Below the pieces are notes generated by a model. It did no database searches and was not told the origin of the DNA. It was given only the letters and a program-made list of their open reading frames with translations. The position numbers were made by a program, and so were the translations under genes. Shown piece by piece: positions 50,463 to 60,033 of a stretch of DNA of 64,000 bases. This stretch comes from Tritrichomonas musculus (Eukaryota > Parabasalia > Tritrichomonadida > Tritrichomonadidae). The stretch spans positions 310,001 through 374,000 of the forward strand of contig JAPFFF010000060.1 in NCBI GenBank assembly GCA_039105265.1, written 5' to 3'. The first letter of the stretch is position 1. Each line of letters starts with the position of its first letter.

Positions 50463-53400
50463 ATGACTGCAATCATAACAAAACAAAATGCATTTGATAA
50501 AGCATTTATTAGTGGATACAATGCAGGTGGAAATGGAGAATTTGATAATATTCATGTTAAACAAGATGCTATAATAGACGGCAATCTAATAGTTAAAAAT
50601 AATAATATCATTGATGTATTATCACAAACAGCACAAATATTGGACAATCATACGCAAGCTCTGAGTGAACAAGAGCAAACTCTTGTCAATCACGATAATA
50701 GAATAACAACATTAGAAAATAAACCTGATGCACATTGTGATTTAGAATATGTAGATGGCTTTGATGAATTCATAATAGATGTTAAAACATTATCTAAAAA
50801 AGAAACAAATGATTGTAATATATTGGAAATCGCTTATGATTTACCAGAAACATATTCAGGAAATGCATTCGCAATTACTACATCACTTGGTTCAGGAATA
50901 ATTGGCGAAGCCAACTTTGTCCAAGGACAAATATCATTTGCAAATAATAAATTTACTAATCCTCGCATAGACTATTCTGATGGACAATATGTTGTATCTT
51001 ATATTGAAAATGATGATTATGCGAGATTATATATGAGTAAAGATATTTTAAGCGATCCATTTGACTTGTTCACAAAAGGATTCATAAGAATAACATTTAT
51101 TGCTCCAATTAAACAGACTATCAATAAAAAAGACAACAAAATAATAAACTTTAAATGTAATACTATAGATGCAGATAATTGTTTTAAATTATTTAGGTCT
51201 CCATTACCAGATTTCTATGAAATAAAGTCAATATCACAAGATGACAATTATTATATTGCTTATTGGGGCTATGATGAAGGAACAGAAGAATTTAACACAC
51301 TTATTGATGGACAAACATTTGAATTCAATGATGAAGTATTTGGCACAACATTTAAGCTTACAAAGAAAGGAGATACATGGATTGGAAACAATTATTGTGT
51401 GCATATTCCGGAATCATTAAAGTTAATACAAGATAGCGATAATGAAGCTAGAATAACAATAGCCAAAAATGATGCTAATAAATTTACTTTATCACATCTT
51501 GTTAAATTCCATTCAGACCAGAACGCATTAACATTTCTCATTAATGAAGGATTATTGAAAATAAACAAAGGAAAACTAGATTATGCAGGTGAAAATGATA
51601 AAGAATGGTGGATAGATATCGTTTGTGAGTTCGATAGTGGAGGACAATGGGTTGGAGGTGATTATATTGCAACATTAACGCTAAACGGGAAAATATACGA
51701 AATAAAAGTTAATGTAGATGCAACAATTGATTCACCCCATTATAAAGTAAATACCAATAATTATTTTGAATATATTGGATATCATCATACAGAGATGCTT
51801 TTAGCATCTAATCTTGCTGAAGAGCAAGCTAAAAAATTGATTAACAATAAAGGGATTAAATTATTTATGTCCACTAATCCAAATCTTATATTTAAAATCA
51901 CTGATGTAGAATATTATGGTAGCAATACATTTGAATATCTCAATGGATGTGGTTATTATAATGTTGTTCCTAAACCTGAATCATGCACGACTCTTTTTAC
52001 AAACTATAATATTCAAACATCTGGTGTGGTAATTGGGGAAAACATTGAGAGTCATATGTTTGTGTTAAATTCTTTAGGGAATACAGTTGATGTTGCCCTA
52101 AATGATATATCTCAATTACAAAATTATTGTAAACAATTAGAATCACAAATAGAAAGTATGTCAAATAAAGTTAACTGGTTTGATATTTTACAAGGTATTG
52201 TTGATATTGGTACTATGTTAATAGGATTCGGTCCAGGATTAATGCGAATAGGTGCTGCAGGAATTGAATCATTAAGTAGACTCTCTTTTGCTAAATCAAC
52301 TGTGAAAGAAATAGAATATGTTGATGAAATAATACATGACGTCGACGTTTTATCACCTGGCGTTATTGAGAAACAACTAGATTTTGCATCAGAGACAACA
52401 ATAATTGGTTCAGATAATAATTGCTATAAATACTATCTATTTGAGTTAAAAAGTGAATCTAAAATAGATGTATCATTTATAGTTGATTCAGATGGAGAAG
52501 TGATTAGTATTAACAATTATGATGTAGATTCTGATGGAAATATTGTTGCGGTAAATTCTGTAGTTGGCGGAGCCAACTTTGCCGGAGGGCAAATTGCTTG
52601 TAATTTAATATATGAATATCCATATTTAATGGTATTTTCTAAAAATAAGCCATCAAATGTTTCTTATAAATATATCCCTAAACCGAAGTCAAATATGTTA
52701 GCATTAGGGGAATCATTAACGAATAATCAATTATTATCAGCAGCTGCGACAAAAAAATTAATTGAGAATCATAAGAAAAATATTTTAAGTGAAATCCCTA
52801 CTATTGATTTATCAAATTATGCGACACTTGAGAATCTTGATGAGTATTCGAAGAAACAGGACTTACAGTCTTATTTGAAGAAACAGGACATATTATCAAC
52901 CGAAAAAATAACACAAGAATTGTCAATAGCTACAAAATTCGCAAACGGAACAACAAATGATGAGGATAAAAGAACTTATATCACAAATTTGGATAGAGAT
53001 TTATGTAACATATTAAAGAAATCATCACTTTTTGTGAAAGGCTCTTGTAATAATGAAGATATTTCAGGAGAATACTTGTATGATAGTGAAGACACGGAAT
53101 ATTATTATTACAAAAAAGCCGAAAATACTTTTTCTATATACTTTTTCTATTACGGTGGAACATTCAGATATAATAGTAATTATGTTTTGGATTTAGAATC
53201 AGTAAGTTATTTATACGAACCTGAAGTTTATGACAAATATTGTATTCCAAATATGAACTTCGTAAAAGATAATTATGCATTAAAATCTGATATACCTGAA
53301 CCTGTTGATTTGACTAAATATGTAGCAAAAAATGATGATGGTTCATTAACAATAGCTACTACGTTTACAAATAATTCTCCATCATTAATAGTGAATAATC

Positions 53401-54542
53401 CATATTATCCAGATATTAGATTATGTAATGAAAATAGTTATGTTTCATTAAGATATTCACCTTATACAGAGGAATTTATGATAAAATATAAAGATGTTGA
53501 TATGATAAATTGCACATATAAATCTCAAAAATATAAAACTACAATAAAAGACCAATTAGTGGTTGATGGTCGAGTTATGATAAAAGGTTCAGATTTAAGT
53601 ATATTTGATATTTATTCAACAAGTTCAGCAAAACAAGCACTTATTAATTTTGGATTAGATTTAGCAAATAAAAGTGAAATATTATATGAATTAGTTAATA
53701 ATATTCCAAAATTATCTTTATACTTAAATAGTTCAAAAATAATAACAGTTAATAAAGATAAAGTTGAAATTAGTACTGATTTATATAAAAATAATGATAA
53801 ATATTTAACTGAATCAGAATGTGATACTAAATATTTAGCTAAAAATGATGATGGCTCATTAACGATTAATACTACCGAAAGTAATATTGCAAGTTTCTTT
53901 AGTTCTATTGATTCTAATACACTTACTTTATTTAGATTTGGATATAATGATACTTATAATACTGTCTTTATGTATAGGTCTTCAAAAACTGCTGATACTG
54001 GTGAAGTATTTATATATGTTGATGGTCATAGATTTCAATCATTTAGCATGTTTGGTACTGCAAGAAATACAACAATTGATTCAAATTTATATGTTTCTGG
54101 CAAAATAACATCAAATGGTTCAAATACGATTACTCATTATGCTCCAATTGAAGCTGGTGAAAATATTGAAGATTACGCACTTGGGAAACCTGTATTTATG
54201 TCTGGTCATGTGTATAAAAATGTTAATGGTTCATTTGTGAGTTCTACAGCAACAGATTCAGTTGATTGCATTAGTAGTGTTAAAATAAATGGTTCATGGA
54301 AAGAGTATATTGGTGTAATCACTAGTATTGATAAAGAAAAAAATAACATTACATTCGCTACACATGGAGACTATTTATTTTATGTTGATGATGCTAATTT
54401 ATATGCAATAGGTGATGTTATTCTATATGATGGAAGAATATTGGATGAAGATTATGCATTAACATTAAAGATTCAACAAAGTATTGTAGGAAAAGTGAGT
54501 GCAAAAATAAATGAACATATATTAGCGTTATTCAAAGCTTAA
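50463..54542 (+). CDS. Giant fibre-like virion protein (element C)
   Basis: 1,359 residues. N-terminal helical region and coiled coil (QILDNHTQALSEQEQTLVNH), long beta modules, a hydrophobic centre (IGTMLIGFGPGLMRIGAAG) matching A's fibre, then a shaft with repeated Y[VL]AKNDDGSLTI motifs and a C-terminal domain ending VGKVSAKINEHILALFKA. Beta-rich repeats suggest a trimeric fibre. Two related 31-bp mini-hairpin blocks are read in frame. TAAATG start. Confidence 0.65.
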   Translation: MTAIITKQNAFDKAFISGYNAGGNGEFDNIHVKQDAIIDGNLIVKNNNIIDVLSQTAQILDNHTQALSEQEQTLVNHDNRITTLENKPDAHCDLEYVDGFDEFIIDVKTLSKKETNDCNILEIAYDLPETYSGNAFAITTSLGSGIIGEANFVQGQISFANNKFTNPRIDYSDGQYVVSYIENDDYARLYMSKDILSDPFDLFTKGFIRITFIAPIKQTINKKDNKIINFKCNTIDADNCFKLFRSPLPDFYEIKSISQDDNYYIAYWGYDEGTEEFNTLIDGQTFEFNDEVFGTTFKLTKKGDTWIGNNYCVHIPESLKLIQDSDNEARITIAKNDANKFTLSHLVKFHSDQNALTFLINEGLLKINKGKLDYAGENDKEWWIDIVCEFDSGGQWVGGDYIATLTLNGKIYEIKVNVDATIDSPHYKVNTNNYFEYIGYHHTEMLLASNLAEEQAKKLINNKGIKLFMSTNPNLIFKITDVEYYGSNTFEYLNGCGYYNVVPKPESCTTLFTNYNIQTSGVVIGENIESHMFVLNSLGNTVDVALNDISQLQNYCKQLESQIESMSNKVNWFDILQGIVDIGTMLIGFGPGLMRIGAAGIESLSRLSFAKSTVKEIEYVDEIIHDVDVLSPGVIEKQLDFASETTIIGSDNNCYKYYLFELKSESKIDVSFIVDSDGEVISINNYDVDSDGNIVAVNSVVGGANFAGGQIACNLIYEYPYLMVFSKNKPSNVSYKYIPKPKSNMLALGESLTNNQLLSAAATKKLIENHKKNILSEIPTIDLSNYATLENLDEYSKKQDLQSYLKKQDILSTEKITQELSIATKFANGTTNDEDKRTYITNLDRDLCNILKKSSLFVKGSCNNEDISGEYLYDSEDTEYYYYKKAENTFSIYFFYYGGTFRYNSNYVLDLESVSYLYEPEVYDKYCIPNMNFVKDNYALKSDIPEPVDLTKYVAKNDDGSLTIATTFTNNSPSLIVNNPYYPDIRLCNENSYVSLRYSPYTEEFMIKYKDVDMINCTYKSQKYKTTIKDQLVVDGRVMIKGSDLSIFDIYSTSSAKQALINFGLDLANKSEILYELVNNIPKLSLYLNSSKIITVNKDKVEISTDLYKNNDKYLTESECDTKYLAKNDDGSLTINTTESNIASFFSSIDSNTLTLFRFGYNDTYNTVFMYRSSKTADTGEVFIYVDGHRFQSFSMFGTARNTTIDSNLYVSGKITSNGSNTITHYAPIEAGENIEDYALGKPVFMSGHVYKNVNGSFVSSTATDSVDCISSVKINGSWKEYIGVITSIDKEKNNITFATHGDYLFYVDDANLYAIGDVILYDGRILDEDYALTLKIQQSIVGKVSAKINEHILALFKA
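50902..50932 (+). repeat. Mini-hairpin block, fibre gene of C, copy 1
   Basis: TTGGC-GAA-GCCAA followed by TTTGTCC-AA-GGACAAA, two perfect hairpins in 31 bp, read in frame as GEANFVQGQ. A diverged copy is at 52564-52594. Confidence 0.9.
52564..52594 (+). repeat. Mini-hairpin block, fibre gene of C, copy 2
   Basis: TTGGC-GGA-GCCAA followed by TTTGCC-GGAG-GGCAAA, read in frame as GGANFAGGQ. Base changes relative to copy 1 keep pairing in the stems (for example TCC/GGA against CC/GG), as if structure were conserved. Confidence 0.9.
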
Positions 54543-54566
54543 ATAGCTATCTTGAGAGAAATCCCG

Positions 54567-54602
54567 GCAACTTTGTTGCAGTCATGTCGCTAATTTTAGC
54601 GA
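54567..54602. terminator. Hairpins between and at the ends of two convergent genes (element C)
   Basis: GCAAC-TTT-GTTGC (54567-54579) and TCGCTAA-TT-TTAGCGA (54587-54602) lie at the junction of the plus-strand fibre gene (stop 54542) and the minus-strand gene (stop 54582). They may form a shared 3' end signal; the first also fits the three-base-loop family. Confidence 0.5.
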
Positions 54603-55244
54603 TATGCCATACTTTATAAACTCTGTATAAACATTATTATAAGCATATTTTAATTCCTCTGATTTACCATCTTTTGTTATTAATATTTTATCGATTTTGA
54701 TAAATTTTGAAACACTAACTGCACAACATCCAGGTTCATCATCTTCTAAAACAAAATCAACTTTATCACATCCAGTTAACAACTTTATCATATTCATTAA
54801 TAGAGTTGATTTGCACACAACATAAGAGTTAATCCTTAAAGGGTTATCAGCATACATTTCAACTAACATTTCTAAAAATCTATTTTTTTGTTCTAAAGAA
54901 TCTAATTCAATGCCTAAGTCTGCTAAACCGCAATCTTTTGTCATGGGGATATGACTGTTTATTGGAGGAGTGTATTGAGAAGCATATTGTGTCGTCGTCT
55001 GTGTAGGCATAGTCTGTGTAGGCATAGTTGGGGGAGGCATAGTTGGGGGAGGCATAGTTGGGGGAGGCATAGTTGGGGGAGGCATAGTAAAATTTACATT
55101 ATTAGGAATCTGAGGATATGCAACATTTTGCGGTGCACTCTTATTGGGCGTCACTTTAATTTCGATATTAGTGTTTTGTTCTTGTTTAACACTTGCATCA
55201 TTCTCACTTGATAATATTCTTGCTTGACGTAAAGTATTAGACAT
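54582..55244 (-). CDS. Conserved Maverick small protein with GCCA motif (element C)
   Basis: 220 residues from the ATG at 55244 (MSNTLRQARILSSEND). A disordered N-terminus with tandem PPPTM units and TQT motifs (55010-55090) leads to a C-terminal domain (LVEMYADNPLRINSYVVCK, then GCCAVSVSKFIKIDKILITKD) homologous to A's 28111-28635 protein. Conserved between divergent elements; unknown function. Confidence 0.5.
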   Translation of the reverse strand: MSNTLRQARILSSENDASVKQEQNTNIEIKVTPNKSAPQNVAYPQIPNNVNFTMPPPTMPPPTMPPPTMPPPTMPTQTMPTQTTTQYASQYTPPINSHIPMTKDCGLADLGIELDSLEQKNRFLEMLVEMYADNPLRINSYVVCKSTLLMNMIKLLTGCDKVDFVLEDDEPGCCAVSVSKFIKIDKILITKDGKSEELKYAYNNVYTEFIKYGISLKLAT

Positions 55245-55267
55245 TTTATAAAAAAATAAAGGTTTAT

Positions 55268-55513
55268 TCATAATGTATACAAATTGTTAATAGCTCTATT
55301 TAACAAATTTCTGACCTTCATATTATATTCATATTTGCGTTGAATCTTATTACGTTTTGCTATTTTTTTTGGGTCAGTTGGCATAGGTTCCTTTAATATT
55401 TTTCGATAATATTGAAGACGTGATTTGATTTGTTTAAGTGTTGATGATGCAAATGTTTTTCTTTCGTGCCATTGTTTAAGAGGTGGTAGTGTGAGGCAAT
55501 CTTGCTGGTTCAT
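55268..55513 (-). CDS. Small basic protein (element C)
   Basis: 81 residues, basic and helical (TLKQIKSRLQYYRKILKEPM; KIAKRNKIQRKYEYNMKVRN). Possible nucleic-acid-binding or condensing protein. Divergent from the integrase gene, 17 bp apart. TAAATG start. Confidence 0.4.
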   Translation of the reverse strand: MNQQDCLTLPPLKQWHERKTFASSTLKQIKSRLQYYRKILKEPMPTDPKKIAKRNKIQRKYEYNMKVRNLLNRAINNLYTL

Positions 55514-55530
55514 TTAATACTAAATAAAAA

Positions 55531-57237
55531 ATGAATACTAGTAATTTACTTTATAATAACACGGATAAAATAATAAATGCTATAATAAATGAACAGAGAT
55601 ACAAAGATGATATAGCAAATATTGAAGGAAATAATGATTTTATCTTTATTTACAATACAGTTAGAAAATGGATATGTAAAGAAATACATGACGCATTAAC
55701 TGAAGATTTTCATTATAAACATGATACTTGGGATTATAGAAATATTACATATTATTATGACAAAATATTTACAGAGAATGATAATATACAAATAAGGAAT
55801 TTTATATCAATTAACTACAAAGAAATTCATGAAAAATTACTTGATAGTATAGCATATCAGAGGCATAAAAACTATATGAATACATATCAAAAGTGTAAAA
55901 ATAGATTATTCGAAAAACTGAATAACAAACAAAAATATACTATAAGTCAAGCACGTTCATTGTTATCAGAAAATAATAAACTTCCAATAACCGAAGATGA
56001 TTTTAGAAGATTATATGATATATTTGTTGGAGAATGGAATAAAAGACAAGAATCTGAGACACCTCAAAGACACATATTAAGGGACACATTCACTGACAAA
56101 CTAAATGATTTTGTAGTATTTAATCATGAAAGATTATTAAATAAAGATGAATTCGCTAGAGTTAGTCAAAATTGGGGGCCAACATCATTATCATTAGATG
56201 AATGGTATGATAGATATGTTAACAAATTTTATTATCAGCCAACAACGCATACTACCTATACTATTCCAGAAGAGCAAAATTATATTGGATTTAAATCAGA
56301 GAACAAAATAAGAGCATTACAAAGAATATTTCCTGGTAAGAAGGTTAATATATATGAACATACATCATATTTCCCATTAAAATCAAATAAAAAGTATCAA
56401 TTGCATAAAGTATCATCGAGATATTCATATATTATTGATTTGATGTTTGTAGATAAACTGTGTTATCTTGTTATGATAAACGTTAACACAAGATATTTAT
56501 ATGTTGAATTAGTGAACCAAATTTTATTTGACAATGGAGAAAACATAGATGCGAAAAGACAACGCTTTGCTAAATATGAAAAATCAGCTGATAACTATTT
56601 AATGACACTCGATAAAATAATAAAATCAGGTGTCATCATTAAGCATTTAACATTTGATGGAGAAGGTTCGTTTAACTCGAGAAAGGCACAAAATTATTAT
56701 AATTCTCATGGTATTCATTGGAGAACTGCACCAAGAATGAAAATGGGTAATTATCCAGATTTTATGAAACGTGAGCAGAAACAAACAAAAACTGACCCTA
56801 TGCATAGTTCATTAGGGTTGATTGATAGAGTTATTAGAACATTAAGAGATATGGCATATAACATGAGAGTAGGAATTATTACACCATCTATTATGAATGA
56901 ATTAGTGAGACAATATAATAATGCACCACATAAAACATTATCTAAATATGCTGGCAAAAGCGTTAGTCCAAAACAAGTAAATGATGATAAAGAACTTGAA
57001 TCATATATTGTTATGAATATATGTAAAGAGAACTATAATATTATGATGAGTGATGGATTTTATTTGAATAAAGGTATGAGTGTTAAACTGTATAATGAAA
57101 AGGATGGAATGATGAAAAGAAGGACAAATGTGCAACCAGGTAAATATAAAGTTATTGGGTTTGCTAATGGATTATATAGAGTTGTTGATGAAAAAAATAA
57201 TATTCAATCAATACCACGTTTTAAATTAGATGCTTGA
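55531..57237 (+). CDS. int: Retroviral-type integrase with long N-terminal domain (element C)
   Basis: 568 residues. An extra helical domain of about 270 residues precedes the RVE core: SYIIDLMFVDKLCYLVMINV (first Asp), LTFDGEGSFNSRKA (second) and HSSLGLIDRVIRTLRDM (third-position helix). C-terminal RRTNVQPGKYKVIGFANGLY resembles an SH3-like module. Divergent from the A and B integrases. 3' end overlaps the polymerase gene by 17 bp. Confidence 0.85.
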   Translation: MNTSNLLYNNTDKIINAIINEQRYKDDIANIEGNNDFIFIYNTVRKWICKEIHDALTEDFHYKHDTWDYRNITYYYDKIFTENDNIQIRNFISINYKEIHEKLLDSIAYQRHKNYMNTYQKCKNRLFEKLNNKQKYTISQARSLLSENNKLPITEDDFRRLYDIFVGEWNKRQESETPQRHILRDTFTDKLNDFVVFNHERLLNKDEFARVSQNWGPTSLSLDEWYDRYVNKFYYQPTTHTTYTIPEEQNYIGFKSENKIRALQRIFPGKKVNIYEHTSYFPLKSNKKYQLHKVSSRYSYIIDLMFVDKLCYLVMINVNTRYLYVELVNQILFDNGENIDAKRQRFAKYEKSADNYLMTLDKIIKSGVIIKHLTFDGEGSFNSRKAQNYYNSHGIHWRTAPRMKMGNYPDFMKREQKQTKTDPMHSSLGLIDRVIRTLRDMAYNMRVGIITPSIMNELVRQYNNAPHKTLSKYAGKSVSPKQVNDDKELESYIVMNICKENYNIMMSDGFYLNKGMSVKLYNEKDGMMKRRTNVQPGKYKVIGFANGLYRVVDEKNNIQSIPRFKLDA

Positions 57238-58832
57238 AATATTCATCAATACAGCCACTTTCATAATCAGTTTTTATACATCTTTCGAATTTTTTTCTAG
57301 TGGATACTGTCATATTTTTGTTCATATCGAAACATGGTTGACCTTTTGCTAAATCAAATGTTATAGAGTTTCCATTATATAATGTTTCATATAATTTCAT
57401 AACATCTCCATTAAAATCTTCATTATATTTGTATTTAATAGAATTTTGTGTAAGTCCTTTGCCACGAATCATATATGCTATATCACCTGTGGAATCTTGT
57501 AGTTTATCAATATACATCTTTTTCATCAAAAAGAATGATTCAATTGCTTGAGGCATTTCTTTGTGGCCATTTATCTCTGGGAAATCTGAGTGGAATTGGC
57601 CAAGATTTTTACCTATGAGTTCTCTATTATATTTATCTCTAAATGCTTTCTCTAATTTTGGTAAATCAGCGGATTCTATATGCATGCTATCTGTATCTTG
57701 GTAATAAATGTGGTATCCTATATCAAAAGCTAAACACATTACTTCATTCATAATTCTCTTAGACATAGACAAAACTTGAATACCTAACAATGAAAAATTA
57801 AAATGTTTATCTATTTGTTTTAGAGTCTTAACTGCGTGAATGTTAGAGTTGTTCAATTGAATATCTTCAACTATTTTATTATAATTCTTCTGCCAAAATT
57901 TATCTAATTCATCTCCTTCACGTAAATATTTATAATCTTTCTCAACTGGTTTTTCAATTGTTTTACCATAACATGAATTCATAATAAGTTTATAGAGATT
58001 TTGTAATGGATTATTTTGCTTTTTATATTCAAGTCTTTTATTGAAGATATCACTGATACATTCTCTTATTCTATAATCTTTTTTACCATCCCAATAGTAT
58101 CCACGTAAAATGTTAAACTCTATCTTTTGAAACTCTATGTAATCCTCTAATGTGATATTATCAACAATCATTTTAATGGTTTGTCCTCCGGGTAGATAGT
58201 CGTTGTTTTTATTTAACCCATTTATCTTTTGAACAATTAATGGAAATGGATAATGTTTATTTATTTTTGTTATCTCAATTTCTACAATATATGCAGATTG
58301 TTTAGATAGAAATTCTAGGTTTAATTGTTCTGGTTGAATCACTTTAGGTTTTCCTTCAACAGTATACAATCTTTTCATTGCAGATGGATATAAACTAACT
58401 GCATCAAAATCACAGAGATTCTTTTTTGTGTGCCATTTTTTATTGTAAGCAGTCATGCATCTACCACCATATATTGCTTTTGAACAGAAATGCCTAACAT
58501 GTCCACCTAATTTATAAAGATTTCCATTAGGATAATATACTTTTTGGTTAAACACTTCATTTGCAAGAGATGATATACTAATAAATTTATAAAGGTTAAT
58601 ATTAAAATTTTCTTTAAATCCTTCACGCAATTTTTCAAATCCAATTCTCAAAATATTAACATCTTGTTGGCAATAAAATTCAGCATATTTGTACATATCA
58701 AAAGTGTTATCACTTAAGCGGCATCCGTCTATCTTATCAATATTAGAGTTAAATAAAGTGTAATCTTCATCTGTCCACTGTTTATCTTCATTTAAGCCTG
58801 CTTCACTTATTGTGCCGATATTTGTTTTTAGT
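57221..58832 (-). CDS. polB: Family B DNA polymerase, palm part (element C)
   Basis: Palm motif A DFDAVSLYPSAM, motif B LIMNSCYGKT, motif C YYQDTDSMHI and KKMYIDK as the thumb motif are present, all similar to A's polymerase. The gene is interrupted by a DNA transposon at 58833-60033; the exonuclease part lies beyond it. Confidence 0.9.
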
Positions 58833-60033
58833 AAAGATCTCTTCCCGAAAAATTGAGAGGGGAAATTCCCGTCCTAAACTCCAAAAAATATTCCCGGGAA
58901 GAGATCAAATTGAATGGAATTATAAAAAATAGGAAATAAATAAAAAAAAATATTTGACCAATTAATCTTTGAAATTTATTCCTTTTTTTTAAAAAATAAT
59001 TGAAAATATTCAATGCATTTTTTTTGTTTTTATTTAATTTTTTCATATTAAACCACAACTTTTTCTTAAATTCCCATTTTCTCAAACCATTTTATAATAC
59101 AAAAAAATAAACTTTTTCATAACTTCCCCATTTCCCCAAATATTTCCCACGTCAAAAAGTTTAACTTTTTCATACAAATTTCAATACTTCCCCATTCCCT
59201 GGAATGGGGAAATGGGGAAATTGGGAAGTTTAGAAAAAGTTAAACTTTTTGATTTATAAAATTGTCCTAGAAATCCAGGTTTTAAACAAAAAAAAGGAAA
59301 ATTCAAGTAACTAAAGCAAGACTTAATAATTTTTCTGCTAAATCAACACTAAAATTATTTTAGTTATAAAAAATCCTTCTTTATTACTTTTACAATCAAG
59401 AGTATTCACCATACTCAAAGCAACGTCAAGAATTGATCTGAATTATTTATTATATTTTGCTCATTCTGAAATAAATATTTATTCTATTAACGAAATAAGC
59501 TTTTATAGAAGTAAAAAAAATATTATATATAAAACCTTTTATATTTTTGCATTTTCTTTTCCCTCTATTTTTTATAATTTCGTAAAATAACTTGTATAAT
59601 ACAATATTTCATTAAAAAGCACTTTGTTACTAATAAAGTAATGTTTTTGAGTTGTATTTTAAAATGAACAATTTAGAACTTTAACTTTTTATATAACTAT
59701 TTTTTTCTATAATTCAATTTTTGATAGCTTAATTGTTCATTCTTTGTCATATTAAAAAATAAAAGCTACAGTTCGATTCACTATAATTATTTTTTTTTTT
59801 TTTAATTTTTTCATTCATGAAAAAATTACGTATTTCTCAGGTATATTAATAGAAAAGTATTCCTTTATAAAAATTTTCAAAAAAATTAATTTTTTTTCCT
59901 TTGCGATTGCCTTTCTCAGGTATATTTTAAGAAATTACCTTTCAATTTTTTTTCTTTTCAAAAAGTTCATTTCCCAAATTTTTTAGAAATTCCCACCCAA
60001 GGATACCTTTTTTTTTTCGGGAAGAGATCTTTA
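58833..60033. mobile_element. 1.2-kb non-autonomous DNA transposon inside C's polymerase gene
   Basis: Ends AAAGATCTCTTCCCGAAA and its inverse TTTCGGGAAGAGATCTTT; GTTTTTAGT is duplicated at 58824-58832 and 60034-60042 (nine bases, or eight if the T belongs to the end). A third copy of the CGGGAAGAGATC end sequence lies inside at about 58892. The centre has an inverted repeat built from GTTTAACTTTTT, CCCCATT and AATGGGG segments (59157-59250). No transposase. An 8-9-bp duplication fits hAT or Mutator-like families; the exact family is open. Confidence 0.85.
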
